From contig NZ_JAAKEJ010000006.1 in NCBI RefSeq assembly GCF_011039135.1, positions 62,001 to 126,000 on the forward strand: a stretch of 64,000 bases of DNA, read 5' to 3'. The DNA comes from Desulfovibrio sp. ZJ209 (lineage in GTDB: Bacteria; Desulfobacterota; Desulfovibrionia; Desulfovibrionales; Desulfovibrionaceae). The notes under the pieces were generated by a model, which was given only the letters and a program-made list of their open reading frames with translations, had not been told where the DNA came from and ran no database searches. Numbering within the stretch: position 1 is the stretch's first letter; each line of letters begins with the position of its first letter. Positions 1 to 10,943 of the stretch are shown piece by piece. Both the position numbers and the translations under genes were made by a program.

Positions 1-696
1 ATCATGATCGGCGCCATCGACCGCTCCGGCGGCATCGAGATCCCGGTGCTCGCGCAGACCAAGCTCATGGAAGGCGACATGCTCACCATCGAGGGCCTGC
101 CGCAGGAAGTGCAGGCGGCCTGCCCCGAGATCGGCTATGAGGAAAAGCCCAGCGACCAGACCGACGTGGTCTTCCTCGCGCTGTGCATCTTCCTGGGCGC
201 GCTCGTGGGCGCCATGACCCTGACCGTAAAGGACGTGCCCATCAGCCTCTCCACCGCGGGCGGCGCGCTCATCGCCGGCATCTTCTTCGGCTGGTGGCGC
301 ACCAAGCGGCCTTCGGTGGGGTATATCCCCAATTCCGTGCTCTGGTTCATGAACAATCTCGGGCTCAACATGTTCATCGCCGTCATCGGCATCCAGTGCG
401 GCCCGGTGTTCATCCCCGGCATCGAAAAGGTCGGCATCATGCTCTTCGTCATGGGCGTGATCTCCACCTCCGTGCCGCTCTTCATCGGCATGTGGCTCGG
501 GGCCAAGGTGTTCAAGTTCCATCCGGCCATCAACCTCGGCTGCTGCGCGGGCGGCCGCACCACCACGGCGGCGCTCGGCGCCATCACCTCCGCCCTTGAC
601 AGCTCCGTGCCCGCGCTCGGCTATACCGTGACTTACGCGGTGGGCAACACGGTGCTCATCCTCATGGGCGTGGCCATGGTGCTCATGTTCCTGTAA
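1..696 (+). CDS. aspT: Aspartate:alanine antiporter, C-terminal part (5' truncated by window edge)
   Basis: The frame is open at the first base, so the gene begins upstream; 231 residues are visible. The first ~35 residues look like the end of a TrkA_C-type regulatory domain (IEIPVLAQTKLMEGDMLTI), followed by about five hydrophobic membrane segments with a glycine-rich CCAGGRTTTAAL stretch typical of the second half of AspT/YidE transporters. AspT exchanges external aspartate for internal alanine across the inner membrane. The next gene on the same strand, 65 bp downstream, is aspartate 4-decarboxylase, the classical partner. Together they consume a cytoplasmic proton per turnover and so build proton-motive force. 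The family call rests on motif recognition and on this neighbour. Confidence 0.85.
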   Translation: MMIGAIDRSGGIEIPVLAQTKLMEGDMLTIEGLPQEVQAACPEIGYEEKPSDQTDVVFLALCIFLGALVGAMTLTVKDVPISLSTAGGALIAGIFFGWWRTKRPSVGYIPNSVLWFMNNLGLNMFIAVIGIQCGPVFIPGIEKVGIMLFVMGVISTSVPLFIGMWLGAKVFKFHPAINLGCCAGGRTTTAALGAITSALDSSVPALGYTVTYAVGNTVLILMGVAMVLMFL

Positions 697-761
697 CGGG
701 AACTGACAAAGGAAAACTCTCCCTTCAACATATACCCGCGCCAAAGGCGCAGGAGCAGACC

Positions 762-2399
762 ATGAACGCAAAGACCCCCCAGGAAAAGCGTAAGTACGAA
801 CAGGAACTGGACAAGCTCTCCCCCTTCGAGGTCAAGAACACCCTGATTGAAATGGCCGAGGAAGAAGCCAAGGTCTCGAGCCAGACCTTCCTCAACGCGG
901 GCCGCGGCAACCCCAACTGGCTGCTCTCGTGGCCGCGCCGGGCCTTCTTCCTGCTCGGCCAGTTCGCCATGGACGAGTGCGAGCGCATCTCCTACGACAC
1001 GGCCATCGGCATCGCGGCCTCGCCCGCGAAAAAGGGCCTCGGCGACCGGCTGCACCAGTTCCTCACCGCGCACAAGGACGACGTGGGCGCCAAGGTGCTG
1101 CTGGAATTCTACAGCTACATGGTGACCACCTACAGCGTGGACGAGGACGATTTCGCCTGGGAGCTCGTGGACGGCATCACGGGCGACCACTACCCCACGC
1201 CCGACCGCATCCTGCCCTTCACCGAGCTCATCACGCGCGACTATGTGCGCTGGGCCATGGGCGGCGGTAACGACACCACGGAATTCGACCTCTTCGCCAC
1301 CGAGGGCAGCACCGCCGGCATGTGCTACGCCTTCCTGTCGCTGCAGCAGAACTTCCTGCTTGAGCGCGGCGACAAGGTGGCGCTCTTTACGCCCTGCTTC
1401 ACGCCGTATCTGGAGATCCCGGTGCTGGACGAATTCGGCTTCGAGATCGTCACCATCAGCGCCAACAGGGTGGAGAAGGACGGCTACCACGACTGGCAGT
1501 ACCCCAAGGACGAGATCGACAAGCTGCGCGACCCCTCCATCAAGGCCGTCTGCGTCATCAACCCGTCCAACCCGCCGAGCGTGTGCATCACGCCCGAGAC
1601 GCAGGCCCAGCTGCTCGATATCGTGAAGACCGACAACCCGAAGCTGATGATCATCACGGACGACGTGTACGGCACCTTCATCGAGGGCTTCAAGTCGCTC
1701 ATGTACGCCTTGCCCTACAATACCATGTGCCTGTACTCGTACTCCAAGTACTTTGGCGCCACGGGCTGGCGCGCGGCCGTCATGTGCCTGCGCAGCGAGG
1801 GGAACGTCTTTGACGACCGCATCGCGGAACTCCCCAAGGACAAGCAGGAAGCGCTCATCAAGCGCTACAGCAGCCTGAGCACCGACCCGGCGAAGATCAA
1901 GTTCGTGGACCGCCTCGTGGCCGACAGCCGCATGGTGGGCCTGAACCACACGGCGGGCCTTTCCACGCCGCAGCAGATCATGATGTCCATCTTCTCGGCC
2001 TTCGCGCTCATCCACAAGGACGAGCTCCAGCCCAAGCTCATCAACATGATCCAGGAGCGGCTGCACGCCCTGTGGGACACCACGGGCTTCACGCTGCTCC
2101 CCGACAAGTACCGCGCGGGCTACTACAGCGAGATCGACATGATGGTCTGGGCCAGGAAGTTCTATGGCGACGACTTCGCGGCCTACCTCAACGCCAACTT
2201 CGACCCGCTGGACGTGGTGGTGCGCCTGGCGCAGGAGGACGCGGTGGTGCTCCTGAACGGCGACGGCTTCGACGGCCCCAAGTGGTCGGTGCGCGTGTCG
2301 CTCGCCAACCTCAACAAGACCGCCTACCTCAAGATCGGCAAGTTCATCCGCAAGACGCTGGAGGAGTACCACACCCTCTACCAGAACTCCAAGAAGTAG
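762..2399 (+). CDS. aspD: Aspartate 4-decarboxylase (bifunctional with aspartate aminotransferase), PLP-dependent
   Basis: A 545-residue fold-type I PLP enzyme, the usual length for AspD. It converts L-aspartate to L-alanine and CO2 in the cytoplasm. Visible features are the aminotransferase-like NPSNPPS segment around residues 267-273, the Asp pair in ITDDVYG near 300, and the PLP-binding lysine in SYSKYFGATGWR (K329). The start is supported by an AGGAG ribosome-binding site a few bases before the ATG. It follows the antiporter gene and is closed by a strong intrinsic terminator, so the two probably form the end of one operon for alanine-aspartate exchange energetics. The N-terminal ~50 residues before the conserved NPNW motif are typical of this family and not of ordinary aspartate aminotransferases. 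Confidence 0.93.
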   Translation: MNAKTPQEKRKYEQELDKLSPFEVKNTLIEMAEEEAKVSSQTFLNAGRGNPNWLLSWPRRAFFLLGQFAMDECERISYDTAIGIAASPAKKGLGDRLHQFLTAHKDDVGAKVLLEFYSYMVTTYSVDEDDFAWELVDGITGDHYPTPDRILPFTELITRDYVRWAMGGGNDTTEFDLFATEGSTAGMCYAFLSLQQNFLLERGDKVALFTPCFTPYLEIPVLDEFGFEIVTISANRVEKDGYHDWQYPKDEIDKLRDPSIKAVCVINPSNPPSVCITPETQAQLLDIVKTDNPKLMIITDDVYGTFIEGFKSLMYALPYNTMCLYSYSKYFGATGWRAAVMCLRSEGNVFDDRIAELPKDKQEALIKRYSSLSTDPAKIKFVDRLVADSRMVGLNHTAGLSTPQQIMMSIFSAFALIHKDELQPKLINMIQERLHALWDTTGFTLLPDKYRAGYYSEIDMMVWARKFYGDDFAAYLNANFDPLDVVVRLAQEDAVVLLNGDGFDGPKWSVRVSLANLNKTAYLKIGKFIRKTLEEYHTLYQNSKK

Positions 2400-2420
2400 G
2401 CGTTTTCGGCAAGAGAAGTG

Positions 2421-2458
2421 AAAAGGAGGCGGCCCTTGCGGGGCTCGCCTCCTTTTTT
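2421..2458 (+). terminator. Intrinsic terminator after aspD
   Basis: A GGAGGCG arm (2425-2431) pairs with CGCCTCC (2446-2452), with further GCCC/GGGC pairing inside, followed directly by six T residues. It lies 22 bp after the aspD stop codon and has canonical rho-independent geometry on the plus strand. The A-run before the hairpin could let it also stop transcripts from the convergent glutamate synthase genes. Confidence 0.85.
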
Positions 2459-2520
2459 GCATGTCGGCAATGGAGAAAAAGGAAGAGAAAGAAAAGGACA
2501 GGTATGGGGGTGGAGCACCG

Positions 2521-3645
2521 CTACAGCGCCCCGCCCTCCTCCACGGGCACGAGCCGCCAGAGCCCCTCAGGGCACACGGCGGCGCAGATGCCGCAGCCGA
2601 TGCAGCGGCCGCTCTCCACGGTAAGCGGCCCGGGGGAGTCCTCGCCGCCGCTTCCGTTCCGCCGCCGCACGGCCGCCCGCGGGCAGGCGCGCACACAGGC
2701 CCAGCAGCGGCGGCACTCCCCGGCCGCCGCGTCCCATACCGGGACGCGAAGGCGCCCGGCGCCGGTGGCGACGAGCCCGTCCACCTCGCCGCTGTCCGGC
2801 AGCACGTCGCCGAAGAGGCCGCCCTTTGGCCACGCGCGGGCGCGGAACCGCGCCATGTCTTCCCGGCTGTCACGCGCTGCGCAGGTGCCCGCGGCCTCGC
2901 TCCGCCCATCGGGCACGACCTTGCGCCAGTCGCGCCACTGGCAAAGCTCCTCCAGCAGGTCAGGACGCTCCACGGCCGCGAGAAAGCCGGGCATGCCGGC
3001 GCCTAGCCAGGCTCTGTCTTCCGCGTCCAGCGGCAAGGCGCGCACGCCCGGGGGCAGCTCCGGGCATGTGCCGCGCACATAGACCACGCCACCCACCATG
3101 CCCACGCAGGGCCGCTCGCCCAAGGGGGCGCCGTCGGCGCCGGCGGCCGCCGGCCCGAGCCCGCAGACCACGGCGCGGCCCCCGCCCATGAACTCGAAGG
3201 CGAAGCTCCCCACCGTGCCCAAGACCCAGAGCTCGGGCGGCTCGTGCCGCGGGTCGCGCTTCATGAGCGAGCCCGTGCGCGTGCCCGCCCTGCCGGCCAC
3301 AAAGATGGCGCCCGCGGCCGCGCAATGGCCCGTGGTGTCTCCGGCGTCGCCGAGCACGGTGATGCGGCCGCCCGAGTTGAGCCAGCCCACGTCGGCCGGC
3401 GCGGGCCCGCGCACCGTGATTTCCGTGCCCGGGAGCGCCATGGAGCCAACCCGCTGGCCCGGGTTCACGATCTCGAAGCGCAGGGGGCGGCCCTCGGCGT
3501 TCCAGAGCGGCCCCCCGATGTCATGCTGGCCCGCGGCCTCGATGTAAAAGTCCGTCTCGCCCGCCTCCACCGCGCTTTTGATGCGCAGCAGAAGCTCGCG
3601 GGTGGACATGCGCTCGTGGCCCTCGACCGTTGAAATGAAGAGCAT
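2521..3645 (-). CDS. Glutamate synthase GXGXG-domain subunit with C-terminal 2[4Fe-4S] ferredoxin domain
   Basis: 374 residues. The first ~190 form a GXGXG beta-helix like the C-terminal domain of the glutamate synthase large subunit (repeated G-G motifs such as LNSGGRITVLGDAGD and GTVGSFAFEFMGGGRAVV). The C-terminal ~65 residues carry two ferredoxin motifs, CRRCWACVRACP (around 310) and CIGCGICAAVCP (around 348). It is the third gene of a split glutamate synthase, 15 bp downstream of the FMN-domain gene. In monolithic GltB this domain is structural and holds the ammonia channel; here the fused ferredoxin suggests it also brings electrons to the complex. No NADPH-dependent small subunit (gltD) is present nearby, which fits a ferredoxin-driven enzyme. 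Confidence 0.82.
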   Translation of the reverse strand: MLFISTVEGHERMSTRELLLRIKSAVEAGETDFYIEAAGQHDIGGPLWNAEGRPLRFEIVNPGQRVGSMALPGTEITVRGPAPADVGWLNSGGRITVLGDAGDTTGHCAAAGAIFVAGRAGTRTGSLMKRDPRHEPPELWVLGTVGSFAFEFMGGGRAVVCGLGPAAAGADGAPLGERPCVGMVGGVVYVRGTCPELPPGVRALPLDAEDRAWLGAGMPGFLAAVERPDLLEELCQWRDWRKVVPDGRSEAAGTCAARDSREDMARFRARAWPKGGLFGDVLPDSGEVDGLVATGAGRLRVPVWDAAAGECRRCWACVRACPRAAVRRRNGSGGEDSPGPLTVESGRCIGCGICAAVCPEGLWRLVPVEEGGAL

Positions 3646-3660
3646 GGTGTCCTCCCGCTT

Positions 3661-5337
3661 TTAGCAGGCGTAGGCGATGCCGAGCCTGTCCGCCACGTCC
3701 TTGCGCGTGGCCACCAGCGCGTCGGCCCGGCCCACGGGGAGCGCGCTGTTGCCCACCGGCGCCAGCAGCTTGCGCAGCTCCGCATCGAAGGCGCGCATGT
3801 AGTCCACGATGGCCTGCGCGCCCGCATCCACATCGAGGCGCCGCACGAGGCGCGGGTCCTGGGTGCAGATGCCCGCGGGGCAGTGGCCCGTGTTGCAGGC
3901 GTTGCAGCGGCCGTGCTCGTTGCCCACGCAGCCGAGCAACTGGAGCAGCAGGCGCCCGAGCACCACGCCGTCCGCGCCGAGGCAGACGAGCTTGAAGGCG
4001 TCCGCCGCGGCGTCGCCGTTCATGCCAATGCCGCCGCCGGCCCAGAGCGGGATGCGGCCCTGCAGGCCCTGCCCGGCAGCCGCGCGGTAGCAGTCGCGCA
4101 CCACCGAGACCACCGGGTGCCCGGTGTGCTCCAGCGAGACGGAATAGGCCGCGCCCGTGCCGCCGAGCATGCCGTCCAGGAAGAAGCCGCCGCAAATGTG
4201 GTACGGGTCGCGCAACAGGTTGTTATAGACCGCCACCGAGGTGGCCGAGGCCGCGCACTTGACTGCCACGGGCACGCGGAAGCCGAAGGCCGCGTTCATG
4301 GAGAGGTGCATCTTCTGCACCGCCTCCTCGATGGAATAGAGGCCCTGATGGTTGGGCGGCGAATGCAGGGTGGCCCCGGGCACGCCGCGGATGGCCTGGA
4401 TGTGCGGCGCCACCTTGGCCGCCGGGAGGAGTCCCCCGTCACCGGGCTTGGCGCCCTGCCCCACCTTGATGAGCACGGCCGCCGGGTCGGCCTTCATGCG
4501 CGGCAGGCTCTCGATGATGCGGTTCCAGCCGAAGTGGCCGGAGGCGATCTGGAGGATGAAATACTTGAGCCGCTCAGATTCCAGAAGGCGCGTGGGCACG
4601 CCGCCCTCACCCGAGGACATGCGGACGGGAAGATGGCATTCCTCGTTGAGCCACGCCACGGCCAGCGCCAAGGCCTCCCAGGCGCGCGTGGAGAGCGCGC
4701 CGATGCTCATGTCGCTGAAGATGACAGGATAGATCCAGCGCACGGGCGGGGTTTCCCCGGCGAGCACGAGGCGCCCGTCCTCCACCCTGAGGGGCAGCTC
4801 CCCGGGCCGCAGGAGGCGCCCCAAGGGCGAGCGCAGCTCAAAGGTGTGGCGCTCCGAATCGAGCGCCGGGTCGGTCATCTGGCTGATGCGCCCGATGACC
4901 ACCGCGTCCAGCGTGCGCTCGCGCGGCGGCGCCTCCACCACGCTGCGGCCGCCGCGGCCGCCGCGCCGCGCGGGCTCGCCGTGCGTGCGCGAGAGCACGG
5001 CCCAGCGGTTGTCGAGGTTGCGCACGGGCCGGATGGCCCCGGCCGGGCACACCTTTTCGCACATGCCGCAGCCCGTGCATGCGTGGGCCGCTTCGGCCTT
5101 CTGCACGATGACCGGACGCCCGCCCTCGCCGGCCTCCTTGCGCATTTCCCGCTCGGCCGCGCTGGCCCCGCGCGGGGGGAGTTTCGCCTCGATGGCCCCG
5201 AAGGTACACGCCGCCGTGCAGGCCCCGCAGAGCACGCAGCGGCCCGCGTCGTGCCGCACGAGCCAGGGCAGGTCATTGACGGAGACGGCCTGCGCGGGCA
5301 CCTCCTCTTTCGGGGCCTTGCGCTTCACTGGAGCCAT
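3661..5337 (-). CDS. Glutamate synthase FMN-binding synthase subunit with N-terminal ferredoxin domain (archaeal type)
   Basis: 558 residues. Two [4Fe-4S] motifs lie near the N terminus (CVLCGACTAAC at 34-44 and CTGCGMCEKVCP at 87-98). The FMN-binding (beta/alpha)8 synthase domain follows, with the HSPPNHQGLYSIEE and VAVKCAASATSVAVYN segments. Near the C terminus CNTGHCPAGICTQDP matches the 3Fe-4S cysteine region of GltB. The enzyme condenses 2-oxoglutarate with ammonia released from glutamine, yielding glutamate with reduced ferredoxin. Its start overlaps the end of the glutamine amidotransferase gene by 13 bp, showing translational coupling. This is the catalytic core of the three-gene glutamate synthase. 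Confidence 0.87.
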   Translation of the reverse strand: MAPVKRKAPKEEVPAQAVSVNDLPWLVRHDAGRCVLCGACTAACTFGAIEAKLPPRGASAAEREMRKEAGEGGRPVIVQKAEAAHACTGCGMCEKVCPAGAIRPVRNLDNRWAVLSRTHGEPARRGGRGGRSVVEAPPRERTLDAVVIGRISQMTDPALDSERHTFELRSPLGRLLRPGELPLRVEDGRLVLAGETPPVRWIYPVIFSDMSIGALSTRAWEALALAVAWLNEECHLPVRMSSGEGGVPTRLLESERLKYFILQIASGHFGWNRIIESLPRMKADPAAVLIKVGQGAKPGDGGLLPAAKVAPHIQAIRGVPGATLHSPPNHQGLYSIEEAVQKMHLSMNAAFGFRVPVAVKCAASATSVAVYNNLLRDPYHICGGFFLDGMLGGTGAAYSVSLEHTGHPVVSVVRDCYRAAAGQGLQGRIPLWAGGGIGMNGDAAADAFKLVCLGADGVVLGRLLLQLLGCVGNEHGRCNACNTGHCPAGICTQDPRLVRRLDVDAGAQAIVDYMRAFDAELRKLLAPVGNSALPVGRADALVATRKDVADRLGIAYAC

Positions 5338-6443
5338 CGCTGCAGCTCCAGGCCATTGTCCACCACCACGAGCTCGCGCTCGCCGGGATAGATGTCCTTC
5401 TCCTTGTCACGCGCAGGCAATATGGCGTTCAACGCGCACACTTCCGAGGCCATGGCCACCATGTCGCCGTCGTCCCCCTCGCCGCTTCCGATGACCAGCG
5501 GCCTGAGCTTCTTGGCGTCGCAACAGGCGAGCATCTTTCCGTCCGGCAAAAGCCCGATGATGGCGTTGGGGCCGTTGATCTCGAGCTGCGCCAGCGACTC
5601 TCGGATGAGCCCCAGCACCTCGCCGTCCTCCCGGGCCGCTGCCTCGGCGGCGGGGAGCGGCGTGAGCACATGCTTGTAATAGGTGAGCGGCCAGCCGAGC
5701 TCGCGGTGCACATAGTGCAGGGTATAGAGCAGGCATTGCGAGTCGGACTCGAAGCCCGTGTAGCCCCGGTGCAGCGATTGCTGGAATTCCCGGTTGCGGG
5801 TGAAGAGGGTGTTCTCGCCGTTGGCACAGAGCGTGTGCCCCTGCAAAAAGAAGGGATGCGCCGCATAGCGCACGATGCCGTAATTGGTGTTCTGCCGACA
5901 TTGCGCCACGATGTTGCGCGCCACAAGGCGCCCGTCGTCGTCCCACAGGCGGAAATAGGCCGCGATGTCGGCCGGGTCGCCGATTTCCTTCAGCGTGAGC
6001 ACGTCCGGCCAGAAGGAATACACATAGCCCGCGTCGTGCTCCTCAAGCAGGCGGCGCAGGGCGAGGCGCGTGTCGAGCAGCAGCTCCTCGCGATCTTTCT
6101 GGCCGCGGTAGCGGTAGACCTCGGGCCAGTCATAGTTGCTGAACACATAGCGCGGCATGGCCGCCATGTTCAGGCCGGCGCGATTGTCCACCTCGGGCAC
6201 CCACTGGGCGAGCTGCACGAAGCCCAAGGCCGCCATGTGGTCCGCCACGAGCCGGAGCCCCTCGGGCGTTGTGGCCAGCGAGAGCAGGGGCGTCTCCTTG
6301 TAATGGCTGAAGGCGCCCTCGAGATCCTGCATGACCAGCGCGAAGCCGGAATTGTCGTGCCCCTCCTGCTGGGGAAGCATGAGCCTGAGCGCCAGCGAGG
6401 GCGGCACGGCCTCCCGGCACTTGATGGAGCCTATCCTGCACAT
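5325..6443 (-). CDS. Class II glutamine amidotransferase subunit of split glutamate synthase
   Basis: 372 residues. The start is fixed by chemistry: beginning at 6443 places Cys as residue 2 (MCRIGS), and class II amidotransferases need an N-terminal nucleophilic Cys after Met removal; a longer upstream frame would bury it. A GGGAGG ribosome-binding site precedes this ATG. It hydrolyses glutamine and supplies ammonia to the FMN-domain subunit, with which its 3' end overlaps by 13 bp. Recognisable pieces are QQEGHDNSGF, GHTLCANGENTLF and the GFESDSQ segment, all typical of the GltB amidotransferase domain. It lies directly downstream of glutamine synthetase, so the GS-GOGAT pathway is grouped on one strand. 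Confidence 0.85.
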   Translation of the reverse strand: MCRIGSIKCREAVPPSLALRLMLPQQEGHDNSGFALVMQDLEGAFSHYKETPLLSLATTPEGLRLVADHMAALGFVQLAQWVPEVDNRAGLNMAAMPRYVFSNYDWPEVYRYRGQKDREELLLDTRLALRRLLEEHDAGYVYSFWPDVLTLKEIGDPADIAAYFRLWDDDGRLVARNIVAQCRQNTNYGIVRYAAHPFFLQGHTLCANGENTLFTRNREFQQSLHRGYTGFESDSQCLLYTLHYVHRELGWPLTYYKHVLTPLPAAEAAAREDGEVLGLIRESLAQLEINGPNAIIGLLPDGKMLACCDAKKLRPLVIGSGEGDDGDMVAMASEVCALNAILPARDKEKDIYPGERELVVVDNGLELQRWLQ

Positions 6444-6466
6444 GACGAATCCTCCCTGCCGCTCAG

Positions 6467-6518
6467 GCGCATGAAAGTATCCCTGCGGAGCATGCCCGCC
6501 CGGGATACTTTCATGCGC
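6467..6518 (-). repeat. Perfect 17-bp inverted repeat between glnN and the glutamate synthase genes
   Basis: GCGCATGAAAGTATCCC (6467-6483) is matched exactly in reverse complement by 6502-6518, with an 18-base loop. It sits 24 bp upstream of the amidotransferase ATG and 55 bp downstream of the glnN stop. There is no T-run on either side, so it is not a standard terminator. It could set the ratio of glnN to glutamate synthase message by processing or attenuation, or be a protein-binding palindrome. Confidence 0.7.
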
Positions 6519-6532
6519 GCGTCTTTGCAAGC

Positions 6533-6549
6533 AAAACCGCGCGGGTTTT
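6533..6549 (-). terminator. Possible weak terminator after glnN
   Basis: On the minus strand AAAACC-CGCGC-GGTTTT forms a short hairpin whose 3' arm ends in four T residues, 24 bp after the glnN stop. The stem is only 6 bp, so it is at best a leaky terminator or attenuator before the glutamate synthase genes. Confidence 0.35.
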
Positions 6550-6572
6550 CTTTCTTTTGCCTTCCCCGCGCC

Positions 6573-8777
<2,205 letters not shown>

Positions 8778-8883
8778 GGGAAAACTCCTTTGCAAGGGAT
8801 GGGTGCGGCCGGCCGCAGGGCGCGAACCGCCAGGGGGGTGGCACCCGCGCAAGACGACAGCCGGCCGGCACAAGGCCCCTTGG

Positions 8884-8899
8884 GGCATAAAACATGCCA
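8884..8899 (-). promoter_or_regulatory. Sigma54 (-24/-12) promoter-like site upstream of glnN
   Basis: The minus strand reads TGGCATGTTTTATGCC, with the invariant GG and GC dinucleotides separated by exactly 10 bases as sigma54 promoters require. The -24 half matches the TGGCA consensus and the -12 half is ATGC instead of TTGC. Transcription would start near 8873, leaving a ~95-base leader before the glnN ATG. The adjacent gene encodes a sigma54 activator, which supports the call. Confidence 0.6.
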
Positions 8900-9015
8900 G
8901 CGGCGGCGGGGAGCCGCCCCTCTTGTGCTAATGATGTGGTTTTTCAGAAGAAATTTCACTTCTGCCGAAAATTCCCGCGCGAAAATCCCGTGCGCCCGAC
9001 ACAATGCGGAGGAAA

Positions 9016-9241
9016 AAACGACGAAAATGTCGTTTATTGCTTCGGCTGCACCTTAAAATATGGCGGCACGAGGCAAAATCAGGAAAAAAGCCTCATAAAT
9101 CCACGCTGATAGCGGAACCTGCGCCAAAATATACTTTTTCGTCGATTTTTGGGAGATGAAGGAGCTTGTGCCGCCGCCTCAGGCCGCCAGGAGGCGACCA
9201 GCGGCGCCCCGGAAAAGCCCGCAAAAAATCGACAAAAATGT
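9016..9241. promoter_or_regulatory. Three copies of a 15-bp motif upstream of glnN, candidate activator-binding sites
   Basis: Three copies fit AAWCGACRAAAAWGT: AAACGACGAAAATGT at 9016-9030 (plus), AATCGACGAAAAAGT at 9133-9147 (minus) and AATCGACAAAAATGT at 9227-9241 (plus). The first also forms an inverted repeat, AAACGAC/GTCGTTT (9016-9022 and 9029-9035). They lie 120-340 bp upstream of the -24/-12 site, the usual range for enhancer-like sites of sigma54 activators, in an AT-richer gap (8778-9312) with no gene. That the neighbouring activator binds them is inference. Confidence 0.5.
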
Positions 9242-9312
9242 GGAATCTTGATGCGACATGGGCGCGAAAGGCACTTCGGAAGGCGGACGGCAGGCGCGCG
9301 GGGCTGCCCCGT

Positions 9313-10878
9313 TCAGGAAAGAGGACGCTTGCCCTGCCGGAAGGTCTTGTAGCTCAGGCCGTATTTCTTGAGCCTGAGGGCCATGACCCGCTCGGTGAGG
9401 CCGAGCGCGGCCGCGGCCTTGCCCATGTGGCCGGCGCAGGCGTCAAGCGCCTCCACGATGCTCGCGCGCTCCACCTCTTCCAGGCGCCCGGCGAGGCTCC
9501 CGGGGGGAGGAGGCGCGGCCGGGCGCCCGTCCCCGGACCCGGGCGCGGCGCCGCCGTGCAGGGCGGGCGGCAAATGCTGCGGCAAGACCACGCGCTCGGG
9601 CCCGAGCAGGAGCGCGGCGCGCTCCATGACGTTTTGCAGCTCGCGCACGTTGCCGGGCCATGCGTACCGCTGGAGCATGTCCATGACGGCGAGCGAAAGG
9701 TGCGCGGGCCCGCGCCCGCCGCCGGCGAAGCGGCCGAGAAAATGCGCGGCCAGCGGCAGGATGTCCTCTGGCCGCTCCCTGAGCGGGGGCAGGCAGAGCG
9801 GGAAGACATTGAGCCGGTAAAAGAGGTCGCGGCGGAAGGCGCCGGCTTCCACCATCTGTTCGAGGTCGCGGTTGGTGGCCGTGATGATGCGCACATCCGC
9901 CCGCAGGGTTTCCATGCCGCCCAGGCGCTCGAAGGCCCGCTCCTGAAGCACCCGGAGGAGCTTGGCCTGCGTGGCCGGCGCGAGCTCGCCCACCTCGTCC
10001 AGAAAGAGCGTGCCGCCGGCGGCGAGCTCGAAACGGCCCTTGCGCGTCTGGGCCGCGCCCGTGAAGGCGCCGCGCTCGTGGCCGAAAAGCTCGCTCTCCA
10101 TGAGGCTTTCGGGCAGCGCCGCGCAATTGAGCGACACAAAGGGGCCGGCGGCGCGCGGGCTCGCCGCGTGGATGGCGCGGGCGGCCAGCTCCTTGCCGGT
10201 GCCCGATTCGCCCTGCAACAGCACAGTGGCCGGCGAGGGCCCCACCTGCGCGATCTGGGCATAGACCGCGTGCATGGCCTCGGAATTGCCCACAAAACCG
10301 GCCGGGCGAGCCCGGGGCGGCGCGGCCTCGGCCATGCGGTCCTGGCTTTCCAGCGCCGTATGCGCGAGCAGGGCGGCGATGACCTGCAACAGGTGGAGCT
10401 CGTCTTCCAGCGTGCCCGCATCCGTGCTGTGCTGGTCCACCGAGAGGGCGCCCACCACCTGGTCATGCAACCGGATGGGCACGCAGAGAAAGGACACCCT
10501 TTCGCGCGTGAGGTCGCGCGAGCGCGTCTTGTTGAGAAAAAGCGGCTCGGAGCCCGCGTCGCAGACGCACATGGCGCGCCCGCTGGCGATGACGCGGCCC
10601 GTGACGCCCTCCCCCTGCAGGTAGCGGCCCCGGCGCCGCTCCGCCGGGTTGAGGCCATAGGCGGCGCTGGTGCGTATCTCGCCGCTCTTGGGGTCCACCA
10701 GCGTGACCATGGCGTGGATGATGGGGAGATGCGTGGCCATGAGGGCCAGCGCGCGCTCAAGGCTCTCGGCCACGTCGCCCGCGCTGTTGACAAGCGCGGT
10801 CAGCTCGAGCAGGAGCGCGAGCTGCGATGCGGGCGCGAGCGGGGCGGAACCGGGAACGGCGGCAAGGGGCTTGGGCAT
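9313..10878 (-). CDS. NifA-like sigma54-dependent transcriptional activator (GAF-AAA+-HTH)
   Basis: 521 residues. A GAF sensor domain covers about 30-175. The AAA+ domain at about 195-430 has Walker A GESGTGKE (223-230), the sigma54-contacting GAFTGA loop (270-275) and Walker B LFLDE (291-295). A Fis-type helix-turn-helix lies at the C terminus ([24 protein letters not shown]). There is no receiver domain, so control is by ligand or protein binding to GAF as in NifA. The gene lies immediately upstream of glnN on the same strand, separated by a long regulatory gap with a sigma54-like promoter, so glnN and the glutamate synthase genes are its likely targets. The start codon lacks a strong ribosome-binding site and is moderately certain. 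Confidence 0.9.
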   Translation of the reverse strand: MPKPLAAVPGSAPLAPASQLALLLELTALVNSAGDVAESLERALALMATHLPIIHAMVTLVDPKSGEIRTSAAYGLNPAERRRGRYLQGEGVTGRVIASGRAMCVCDAGSEPLFLNKTRSRDLTRERVSFLCVPIRLHDQVVGALSVDQHSTDAGTLEDELHLLQVIAALLAHTALESQDRMAEAAPPRARPAGFVGNSEAMHAVYAQIAQVGPSPATVLLQGESGTGKELAARAIHAASPRAAGPFVSLNCAALPESLMESELFGHERGAFTGAAQTRKGRFELAAGGTLFLDEVGELAPATQAKLLRVLQERAFERLGGMETLRADVRIITATNRDLEQMVEAGAFRRDLFYRLNVFPLCLPPLRERPEDILPLAAHFLGRFAGGGRGPAHLSLAVMDMLQRYAWPGNVRELQNVMERAALLLGPERVVLPQHLPPALHGGAAPGSGDGRPAAPPPPGSLAGRLEEVERASIVEALDACAGHMGKAAAALGLTERVMALRLKKYGLSYKTFRQGKRPLS

Positions 10879-10943
10879 GCGGCAGGCTATCGCAGGCCAA
10901 GGCCGCAGGCAAGGGAGGCGCGTGGGGGGAGGAACGCGGGAAC

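Noticed and set aside
633-2909. 758-codon minus-strand frame opposite aspD
   Set aside because: Antisense to a clearly recognised enzyme; composition is typical of GC-rich shadow frames (long runs of Val, Gly, Leu, Glu).
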